From the NCBI GenBank assembly GCA_024734495.1, contig JALMQS010000128.1, positions 20,401,573 to 20,465,572 on the forward strand: 64,000 bases of DNA, written 5' to 3'. Under the pieces are notes generated by a model. It was not told where the DNA came from. It saw nothing but the letters and a program-made list of their open reading frames with translations, and did no database searches. Made by a program: the position numbers and the translations under genes. Source of the DNA: Forficula auricularia (taxonomy: Eukaryota; Arthropoda; Insecta; Dermaptera; Forficulidae). Below are positions 49,601-61,600 of the stretch, one piece after another (the first letter of the stretch is position 1; each line of letters begins with the position of its first letter).

Positions 49601-52600
49601 GTTATTTGTATCAATTTTAAAAATAATTTCTTATTTAATAAAGTTTTTATTGGTGGTTCGATTTTTTTGCACCGTATTGTATATTTTTTGATTAATAAAT
49701 ATTAATGGAATTAGTAAATTTTATATGCAGCCCGAGGAGTGAATTGAATTTTAAATTTGTGTACAAGAGACAATATCATTTACGGGTGAGCTGTCAGAGT
49801 GAAATTAACTTTTATAAAATTTGAAAAAAAAAAAAGACTGAAAATTGAACCTTCCAAAAGTGAATGCAATACTAACTTTCATGCTTCGCTATGTAAGGGA
49901 AAGTAAAAATACTAATACAACGCCGATAAAAGCGCAGAGAAAATAAATAAAATTGAACTGTGATATTCTGTATATTATTTTTTCATTTGTATAATCATTA
50001 TGTCATTGTAAAGAAAAAGAAAATCTTTCAACCGTTGTACGACTTAATTCGCAAAAACATTTATTCAAATTCTGGCATGATCAGAATTCTGTTGCCTGTT
50101 TGCAATTAAATAAAATAAATTCGGTTTTACCTTTCGATTATCTTGTGAGTCAATATCGGCAGATGCCTCAAACAAATGCTCAACAACAGGAAGATGTCCA
50201 CCATTAGCTGCTAGCCATAAAGGTGAATTGCCTTTTTTATTCTTTACCTCTACTTGAGCTCCCCTAAAATTAAGATTGAATAATATTAACAATGTTTTAA
50301 ATGATATTGATATAAGGAAGGTGTTATATTAAGGTACAACATCACTAATTAGAGAGCGCAAAAAAATTCTTCCACTTTTGTTATATTATAATAAGTTTCA
50401 CAGGCTTTTGTTCTTTTTGAACTTTAAATGATTTTATTTGCTATGTCGATCCCATAAATTAAAACTCAAGAGATTTTAAAAGGCTACTTTTTTGAACCTT
50501 CGAGAAATTTTTATATAAAAACGACTAATTTGTGACTATTTCTCAATTTTGTTTTTTCATTTCATTTTTTTTTCACTGACAGTGCCTGGCATCTGATTGG
50601 CAATCCCAGTCCCTCCATTTACCATCTACCCTGTGTTAGTGGTAAAAAACATTTACTTTGCGACATACAACCGGCCCTAAATCGATTGCGATACATAACG
50701 TTACTCAAGAATGAAAGGTTAAAGAAAGATACTTTTTTACCAAAATGTTTATATTTTCAAAACGAAAGATTGACTAAATTTTAGTTTGTCCAGTAAAAAA
50801 ATCAGAAAAAATCGAATTATTAAAGAGCTATGAATGGTTTTAGCTAATGAGATTTTGAAGAAGTCTTGGAAAAGTTTTTCAATTTTTTCTACTCATTTCT
50901 AATTAAAAATGAGTTGATTTATATTTCAACTCATTTCTAAAGTTTTAATGGTCATAGCCGAGGGATTAAATAAAAAGAAAAATTGTGAAATCGAGAATGA
51001 CTTTTTGCTGAAAACTTTAACAAAATATTCAACTAAAAATCCTAAGAATTTTATAAAAATTGGAGACTTTTTTAGCTCTCTTCCTATAAGTCAGGATTGA
51101 CTCTCGTATCGTGAAAAGATGCGGAAGAAATTTCAGTGGATATGTTGGTGTCAGAGATACCTGAGGATGCGGGTCTTGAATGATTGAGGAAGTTGGTCGC
51201 AGGAAAGATGGAAGTGGGAATGGAGTTCTAATCTCTAGAAGACATAAAAATGCATAATATTTTATTACAATTTTATTAACCTAATTGACTATGAAATTTT
51301 TATTCCTTCAATTTCAAGGGTTATTTGTTACAGAATTACTAATAAATCTTATCTTATCTTATATTATTAAATGAGCAATTCTTGTATATATATATATATA
51401 TATTAGGGTGGCCCTTATTTTGGGTATTTTCGAATTTTCAGGCTCGCTGAGGCTCATATAGTTCGAAATAAATAAAAAAAATATCTTCCAAGTTTCAAGT
51501 CTCTATCTCAATTTTAACCTGTGCCTCAGAGCGATGAAAGTTTCCCATGGGGTTTTTGGCATGAACGATCAATTTTTTATTCCGGCCAAAGTAATATTTC
51601 AAAAAATTTAAAACTCTGTAGACTTTATCCTTATAATAGTAGCTATCCTTCAGAAAGTTTACAGATTTTCAGCTATTATAATTTTGGAGTCTATAACTTA
51701 CTAAACACTAAGATATAGCAGTATTTTATCTAGCTATAGACTACTAAATTATAATTGCTAAAAATCTGTGAAAATTCTGAATAATAACACTATTATAAGG
51801 ATAAAGTCTACAGAGTTTCTAATTTTTGAAGTATTACTTTGGCCGGAATAAAAAAGTTGATCGTTCAATACCATAATCCCAAAGTTATTTATTGATATAT
51901 GGGCAACTTACATCGCTGTGCGGCACAGGTTATAATTGAGATAGAGACTTTAAAATTGGGAGAGTTTTTTTTATTCATTTCGAACCATATGAACCTCTGT
52001 CAGCGTAAAAATTCCAAAATACCCAAAATAAGGGCCACCCTATATATATATATATAGAATCGGTTTCTCGGAAACGGCTCTAGCGATTTCGCTAAAAACT
52101 GGTGTACTTATCAAGTCTCATGAGTTAGTTATTAGTCGTATATAAATTTTAGTCCGATTTAAATAAAGGAAGGGGGGTGTAAATTAGTCATGTCACAAAA
52201 TAAATATTTTAATGGTCTTTGATAAGTCGCAGAGCCTTGAAATTTAAAACTTAAGCTATCTAGAGGCTACAAGAAGTACCACAAGATTTCGGCTAAAATA
52301 GAAGTACCGGAAGTTGAAGTTTACGTACGTAGGAATGTAACCCCCTTGCGTTTAGAAACCATAAATCTCAGAGCTACGAAATTCGAAACTTAAGCTCGAT
52401 ATAGACTAGAAGGTGTACAGCAAGCTTTTGCTTGAAATCGGAACACCGTAAGTTGACATTTACATTAAAGATTTTTCGTTATTTTTGATTTTCTCAAAAA
52501 TGGTAATAACGATTTTTTTTTAAATTGGTGAACTTATCAAGTCTCATGAGTTATTAGTCGTGTATAAATTTTAATCCGATTGAAATAAAGGAAGGGGGTG

Positions 52601-55600
52601 TAAATTAGTCTTGTCGTAAAATAAATATTTTAATCGTTTATATCTCGTTTTGGGTAAGTCGCAGAACCTTGAAATTTGAAACTTAAGCTATCTTTAAGGT
52701 TGCTCCAGGCCCTGATTATTATATTAAAAGATTCAGATTAATTAATGTCTATACAAGTGTAAAATCTTATGCTTGCTATCAGACCATTTAAACGATATTG
52801 TATAAATGAATATAATTTATTTTATACAATTAAAAAAAAAAAAATTATTTTAGTACTAGTGAATATCGTAAAGCAGTGGTCGAAATGGTAAATACTAATT
52901 ATTTATCGAGATGAATAAATTTATTTCAATTACGTGACAAAAAAAACCCTTAAAGTTAAAATATAATATGATAAAATGATTAATAATATTGAAATATATA
53001 CCTTGACAAAAGCAGTTGAACAAACCGGCAATGTCCTTTATCAGCGGCAATTGTGAGAGCCGTATCTCTGGACGAAGGGACAGGCGGGGCATTGACATCA
53101 GCACCTTTATCAAGAAGGACTCTGCCCACTTCCACATATCCTCCACTAGCAGCTTCCATTAGTGGAGTAAGCCCTGTTTTTGCCCGATGTTCGACATGGG
53201 CCTTGCGATCTAAAAGTAAACTCACAACTTCATGTCTCCCTTGGAAACAAGCAAGAGTTAGAGCAGTATTCCGATTAGTTTCAATCTGGGCATTTATATC
53301 ACTACCCATGTCCAGAAGAAGTTTAACAGCAGCTAAAAATGGTTTTAAAAACATTATTTATAATTAAAGCATACTTTGATAGTAATAATAATTTCAAAGT
53401 TTTCGTACATTTTAAGACAGCAGGATAAGAAATCACGATTGATCATTAAAAGTCTCAATTTTTAGAAACTAGAATAAAGTATGAAAACATTTCAATGTAC
53501 ACTTACAATAAATTCCTTATCTTGATCGAAAATATTTGATAAAAAGAAATAAATAAAGCAATTGATTTCAATATTTTTTTCTCTGGTGGAACATGTATAA
53601 AATTTCAATTTATTCAAATATTTTTATTTCTATCAATAAAACTAAATAATATATAAAAGGTATAAAAAGAAGGATTAAAAACTATTTAATAATTGAGGAA
53701 TATTTATTTACCTGTATGGCCATTCATTGCAGCTAACATTAGAGGGGAAATGCCAAGTTTACTCCCGGTTCGCGAATTGATTTCAGCGCCATGGGCTAGA
53801 AGTAGCTTGATAATGTTCACATAACCACCAGATGCTGCTAAGCTTAGTGGAGTATAATCGGAAACGTTTCTATGTTCTTTATTAGCTCCACGGGTTAACA
53901 AGAGTTCTACCACCTAAATTAGAAAAAAATTAGAAAAATATTGATAGCTTAAGGGCTCTAAATAAAATTCATTAAGTTTAAATTTCAAATGACCTCATAT
54001 CTTCCACCAGAACATGCAAGAGAAAGAGGCGTGTCCTTAGTTCTTTCACTTTGAGCTTCAATATCAGCGCCATGATTTAAGAGAATTTCTACGACTTTTT
54101 CGTGCCCAGCTGTTGCAGCTAGTATAAGTGGAGTGAAACCTTTTTTATCGCGGTGTTCTAAAAAATAAATAGTGTAACAAATTAATTACAACTTTTCAGA
54201 GTTGGACATAAACGATAGCAGGATTTTTAATGGGGAAGGAGAAGAGGGGAGATTTTTTTTTTTTTTTTTTTTTTTTGGGGGGGGGGGGGAGGAATTCTCT
54301 GAAAGGAGAGGTTACATACTTCATTATAGCAATTTTGAAAATAACATCAATAAATATAGGTATATATACATATATAGACCAATATGCAAGCTGCAAGTCC
54401 CGCATTTCGGCTTGGAGAAAATGGTGGAACTTTTGCTGAATTTTTGTATGGAGCGAAGTTATGGGGCGGTTTCTAAAAAGCTCTACACGGCTAAATGAAG
54501 GATAGTTTTCAATAACTTTCTTAAAGAAGGTTCTCTTCTAACATCATTAAAAATCCCAATGGGGGCCAATTTATTGGCAGACATTTGAAAAAAGAGAGAC
54601 ATAAAATACACATGAGTTAATGAAGCAATTCCTGTCATCGTAGAAACTTATAATTGCGACGACAATTCAGCTAATATGATCTAGATTCCCAGAAAATTCA
54701 GAAATTGCAAAAATCTATTTATCGGGTCGAAATATGGGGGATGGATTTCTTAATAAAAAAAAGGCAAAAATAATACATGAATTTTCAAAAACTTGCATTA
54801 AAATCAGAAAGTTCAAAATTAGTCGAATAGAAGGAAATTTTGTCATTGCTTAATAAAAATTTCAAATCAAAAGAAAAATTTTATATGGGTCCAGTTATAG
54901 AAGTTGAATGAAGTACATAAAATGGAAAAAAAAAACAAACAAAGAAATTTACAAATGAGGCATTTTAAGAATTGTACCATGTATCTATACAATAAAACAA
55001 TAAAGAATTTATTTTAAAATAATATATATATCTATTTAAAAATTTATATATGGTATAAAAGAAAAATTACAACAGGTCTGCTTTCCAAAAATTTTAAGAA
55101 TGAATAAAAAAATCCTGAACGTTTACAATTGCTTTCGTGTAACAGGCGCAAGGCTCTTAACCAAGACACCAATCCTGAACAAAAAATAATTCTTGAAATT
55201 TATATGAAACCAATCGGAGACGAGCTCCAGGCATTTGTGGAGAGTTTGTTATAAAATAGAATGAATGAAGATAGATTCTTAAATGTCTAATCTTTTCTTT
55301 ATTCATTTTCAGACAATGTGTAGGCCCGATTATTGATTATATATTTAAATACCCCCCAATTAATCACATCACCCAAAGCTGGAAAATTATTTTTTCATTA
55401 GCCCTGTGGTGTAATCACAATGACGTCTCGCCTAAAGACGATTATAAATGAAATTAAAGAATAAACAAAAGGTTTTATAGAGTCGGAGAGAGATCGGCCG
55501 GGGTTTGAACCAGGGACCTTGTCGAAGCGAAATTTAATATAATAAATAATTTATTTATTATGAATTTATTTATTATATCAATTAACACAACCAAGAATAA

Positions 55601-58600
55601 TTATTTTACTAATTATGAGAAATGTAAGATAATTACCAATATCCGCTCCTCTAGATAGAAGAAGCTCTACAAGTTCTTCGTGTCCTCCTGCACATGCTAC
55701 TGTAAGGGCAGTGTCATGATTGCTATCAGTTTCAGAATCAACTTCCATACATGAAAAAGAAGCTTGCGGACATTGACTATAAGGGGCCCCTGAAAATAAA
55801 TAATTTGATAAATGAAGATATTACTAAATATTAATAATAATATATTTTGTACCATTATTAGATTCAGGCGGATAGCTATTAGATGCTAAATTTGAAGGTG
55901 CGTTAATAAGATTAGATTGCTGTCTCTGTAGGTGCTGGTGGTAACGAGCCTTTTTACCCTTTCCACTTGGGTTTGTTACAACTGTAACTGGTTTCTTATC
56001 TGTTGGGGTTTGGGTTGCGACTTGAACTTGATGCGTAGAACAAGGGGGTTGAATGTATTGTGTTGAACTACATGTCGTAGAAACGTTGGCTGTATTTGAA
56101 GTTTCAAGACTTTGACCTTGAAATTTAAAATTCATTGTTTTTAGTGAATGGATTCAAAATGTCAATTTAAACAATTAAATGAATACACATCTTTATAAGA
56201 AACAATAATAAAACTAATAAGTTGATGTAGGGAAATAAGGACAATACCTTATGCAAGTATTTTTTTATTTTATGCCAACGTTTCGTCAACTTTTTGTTGA
56301 CTTCTTCAGGCTCAACAAATTAATCTCTTTGTATATTTGTCAATTTATAAATATTATTCTTAGCAAACACATAGAGATTTTAGATGAAAATATTTCCTTA
56401 GGAAATATTTTCAATTCCTAAAGAAATATTTTCAATCTGTGCCTCTATGTGTTTGTTAAGAATGAATATTTATAAATTGACAAATATGCAAAGAGATTAA
56501 TTTGTTGGAGCCCTGAAGAAGTCAACATAAAATAAAAATACTTGCATAAGGTATATGTCCTTATTTCCCTACAACAACTTATTAATTTAATCGATGGACA
56601 TAATAATCAAAATAATAAAACTTAGTAAATATTCAAACGTTTCAAGAGAAATCAATCTAGTTGCTTTAAAGAAAATTATAGGGTCTAAACATAAATATTT
56701 TGGAAAAATTGACAGTCCTACAGATTGTAGGAGAGATAGAGATTTTCTTGGCTAATAGTAAAAATAATATTTTTCCCCAAAATTCCTGAAGATTATGACC
56801 ATTTGTTAATTGAACTTTTGTTGTTTAAAATTTCGATAATTTTCAAAACTAATCTTTTGTCTATATTTCGTTTATTATTAAGAGTTTCTGATATAGTAGT
56901 CTCTAACAGAAAGTTTTGGAAAAATTTTTTCGTAAATATTTTTATATTTTTTATAATCAATGTAATCTACATCTTTAAGAAAATCTGTAGCATTGTCAAT
57001 TTTTTGAAAATATTTATTTTTATTTGGTTTATAATTTTCTTAAAGCAACTATGTACACTCGTATTATTGAGTTAAGAAAGGGTAAATTTCTCACTGAAAC
57101 GTTAGAATATTTAATGATTGTTTTCTATAAAGACCTGTATTCATTTAATGAACATCAAGATATATTTCAAAAGAAATTATTAACAAAAAACAATTAATAC
57201 CGAGTTGAAGAATTTGAGATTGAAAAGGTGCTCCTATCCGTCCAAGAGTGGTTGGTTCGGAATTATTGGTAATTTGAATGCCACCTCCAACCTCAAGTGG
57301 GCCACTAGCATGAATTTCAACACCACTAGAAGTGACTTGTAATCCGCCTGTAAGTTGGTATTGCTGATACTGTAGATGAAGGCCAGATGTAGGGAGCTAA
57401 AAATATTCATTACTAAGACTACGAAAAAATATTTTTAATAATATTAAAAACCGATTTTACCTGTAATGTAGGATTAATACCGGGAGAAGGAACCGCGAAA
57501 TATTCAACACCAGCCTGAGCAACAGATATCGCCTCTTCAAGAGGGCTACCTGTATATTGTTGATTATGTAGCTCATCGCCTTCGCTTATCACTGTAAAGT
57601 CATAATTATTTAATATAACCTATGTTTACTGGAGACCAAGAATATTAAAACTTAGAGTGAACAATTTTAAAGTGATGTCATAATATAGGGATAAATGAAG
57701 AATTTATATTTAAGGTTTTAAGTTATTATTAATAACTAAAGCGTCTCTAGCGTACCGAGTCTTGTAAGTAATTATTTAATAAATGTGAAGGTGAGCTATT
57801 CTTTCATTAGAATCTGATCAAAGAAAATTACCAAAAAGGGTGCGGATAGAATCACCTCCTTCTTTAGAATGAAGCATTGGTGCATTGTAAGGATACGAAA
57901 TACAAGCCCAGACGTGTTTTAAACTATTAGATATTAATTTCTATTATTCTAGGAATTTTGCCTTTTGTACTTGTGTGAAAATGATACTCGTTATAGAGAG
58001 AAAGAATATTCAATTAGACCTGTTTTATTATTAAAAATACATAGGTATATATAACTATATAATTCTCTGCTTGTTCATGTTGTGGACTTTTGAAACATCA
58101 ACTTTAATGTTAATAAATAGGTTTATTGAATATGTTACTTTTATTTTAATTGCTATGTATGTTTATTATGAATATATTAGAATTAATGTAATAAGTTAGA
58201 AATCTGTAAAACAAAGTAAAAAACAAAATTAAAATTACCAAGAGGTTCGTCTTCTATCGTAATGCCTTGTAAAGCTGCCGCAACATCTTCAAGATCAATG
58301 CGGCTAGCTTCCAAAGCAACAGTTTTCTCAGAATCACTGAGGGATTCGTCTGGGGCTGACGAAGAGGTGGCAAACAGTTGACAACGATCTTGTTGAGAGA
58401 ATATACTTGACACTTCAGTAGATAAAGATGGTATGCTCTAAAAAGGTTTAAAAATTAAACGTCATTAATGTTTGTTATAATAATTTTTTATTAACGATGA
58501 AGAACCGATCTTATTTAATATTTTTATTCAAACTTTATTATATATATATATATATAAATATATATTAATTAATATTAGGATGACAGTTAAATAGGCGTCA

Positions 58601-61600
58601 GATAAATTTTGAACACCTCACTCTCCAGATCTTTCCCAAGTATAAAAAAAAATCACCTTAAGATTTCACATCTCTATCTCAATTTTTGTCTTCTGTCTAC
58701 GAGGGTTGGAATTTCCCCTACGAAATATACATGTTTTCAACCTTGTTTCTTTCTACATTTTATTGTCGCCTCAATTGTCAACCTAAAGATCGAAACTCAT
58801 TAGGAATGTGTAATGATAACCAACATTTCATTGTTTGAAAATAGGCATAATCTATATGACTTCAAAGAGACGAATATTTCGTGGTGATGTATCCCTTTCA
58901 TATACCCATTCCTGATGAGTTTAGAATTTTAGGTTGACAATTCAGGCGACAACAAAATATTTACAAAAATAAGCGTGAAAACGGTGTGTATATCAAATGG
59001 GAAATACCAATCCCGTGGCCAGAGGGTAAACGATAAAGAAAAAGTGGAACAAAATTGATGAACGACTTACTGCGCTAAATCGAGAAAGTGAAAAATAAAT
59101 AAATATTGATTCTATTGATGATGCCAATACCAAAAATAACTCTTCAACACAACAAGCACTGATAACGGAGACAAGAGGGAATATTGTTTCAGGCTTCCTT
59201 CATTGACCTTTTGAATCCTGAAGGAGAGAATATCTTCAGAAACATCGCTTTAAAAAGAATAAAAAGAAAAATTTCCAATAAATCTTTTATTGGGAATCAT
59301 TTTTTTATTTATACTTGGGTAACAACGCACAGGCCCTCCGACCGTTGTGGTTCTTGCTATCTCGTTTTATGCAGACAGTCAAAATGAAAGTGTCAGTCGA
59401 AAGTGCTGGCCTAGATTGGCCCCTCCATCGTGAAAAGAAGAAGATGAAGAGATTTTATGGGCTGGGTTAGAGTCGAAGGTACTATATATGTGGGAAAGAC
59501 GGTGGCAGGAAGCGAGTTCCAGTCATAGGGATAAATCATTTGGCTAAAGCGTTGGTCGGTTCGATTCTTATCCATTTTGACAGCCATGGGGTGTTGAGCT
59601 TTCAAAAACAGCGTGTTTCTTACAAATAAGGCTTTAAGAGGGATTATTGATTTTAACTTGTCTGAACAAATATCATGGTAATATCTAGAGTACAGGGAAA
59701 GGGTAGAAACGGTTCTACGGTGAGCCTGAGAACCGAGAGAGTTAGATATGGTCGGGTATCCTATTAGTTTAATTGCTTTCTTTTGAATTACATCCAGCAT
59801 GACAAGAGTATGCTTGGAGGACCATCTCTAGAAATGACAACCTTATTCGTGAGAGAGGCGAATTTGAGCCTTATATAGGATATGTATGAAGTTGATTGAT
59901 TGTAAAATAGTGTTTGGACGTGAAGAGAAAGCCAAGCTTGCTCGCAGCACCTTTAGTAGCAGACTTGATTTGTTCATTCCAAGAGAGGTCAGATCCCAGA
60001 GTGAGGCACGATGTCGATCCTCTCACTAAATTTTAATTAAAATTTTTTAATAATCATATGTAGTGAATACCTCAGACATTTGTGGATTAAATGATTCATA
60101 GGTCAACTGTGTGTCAAGACTTTGATTAGGAGTTTGCGTTGATTGAACTTGTGATTGATGAAAGTTTGGAGGATGCTGTTGGTTGATTTGAGAGGTGAGT
60201 TGAGGTGGGTGATGTTGCTGCTGCTGTTGTTGAAGTGCTAAGGAAGCTTGGAAAGCTAATTTACGAAGATTTTTTCCTTCCTTCTTGGATACTGGTTTTG
60301 CTTTGGGACGGTCACTAATCGCTGTCGCCTAGAAAACAGGTCATTGGATCGATTTATTATCAATTTCTTTAATATACTTTTCTTTAAAAATTACAAGCAT
60401 TTTAATTGATAAAAGTAAATAAAAAAGAATTTAGCCCTCTGTATTTCTATTATAATTTAAACAAATAAATTTTCATACAATATATTTGTAGGATTCATGG
60501 TTGTAATTTATTTATTTTTTTAGAGGTATTTGAGGACGTGAAAAGTTCAATTTTTATATAAAAAAATAAATTAAATTTTTTTTATTTAATAAAGTGGTTT
60601 ATTGTATTGTATTGACATTTTTCGATGAATAACCCAGCCCCGAAAATTGTTTCGCTAATTTATTTCAGCTTCTTCAGCACCTTGAAATTTAAATTTGTAG
60701 GGTTAATATTTTACCAATTACATCCCTGCTATCCATATTTAATATCTATATGATATATCATGACTGCAGTAATAGACGCATATGCTAGCATTAAAATGAA
60801 CGACAATGTAGGCAAATAAAGATATTAAATATGAATAGCAGAATGTAATTGGTAAAATGTCTGCAGACAAATTAATATTTCTAGGTGCTATCAGAGAAAC
60901 AATCTTCTAATTGGGTGGTTCACCCGAAAAATACCATTTAATCAGAAAAAACTTATTAAATAAAAATATGTAAGTACATTTTAATTTGTTTTTTATTTAA
61001 AAATTAAAAATAACACCTATTTCAAGTTCTCAAATAGAGCTTGTTTCATCTAGTTTATTGTTTATAATAACAAAATTACAATTATAGGGTAATTAAACAA
61101 AAATTTCAATCTTCGTAAATTTTTGATGAATTTATGATTACCTGTACAACATCTGCGCTAGTATTAATTGGATGAGATGTTGCTGGCTGAATAGCTGGTG
61201 TATTGGATGCAGAAGGTGGAGGAAGCGGAGGAAAACTTGTAGAAATTGCAGAAAGTGTTGGTTCCTCATTTGATCCGGCGTTAGCAAGGGAAGAAAGGCA
61301 AGAATTATTTGATCCTAAACAATCAATTGATTCTGATTTTGGTCCTTTGCCTATATAGAAAGGAACAGAAATCCCATTACTAGTATGAGGAAAAATCGAA
61401 CTTCAACTTCCCAAGCACGAAAAAATAATTTATTATGCTCATTAATGACAAAATATTTTTTATGAATGTGTTGTATGATTTAAACTCTTAGATGAAAAGT
61501 CTAGTTAGACTAAACTTGCAATGATGTTGAATATTATTGGAAAGTTAGTGATTGAAAGTTTGATCATTAATGTTGACCTGACCTGCTATAGTTCTGTATC

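Noticed and set aside
53053..53367. Plus-strand 104-codon ORF over the ankyrin exon
   Set aside because: Antisense shadow of the highly conserved mask ankyrin exon.
59411..59800. Stand-alone host gene from the 129-codon minus ORF
   Set aside because: Residues match the post-RT region of a LINE, with frameshifted RT sequence upstream.
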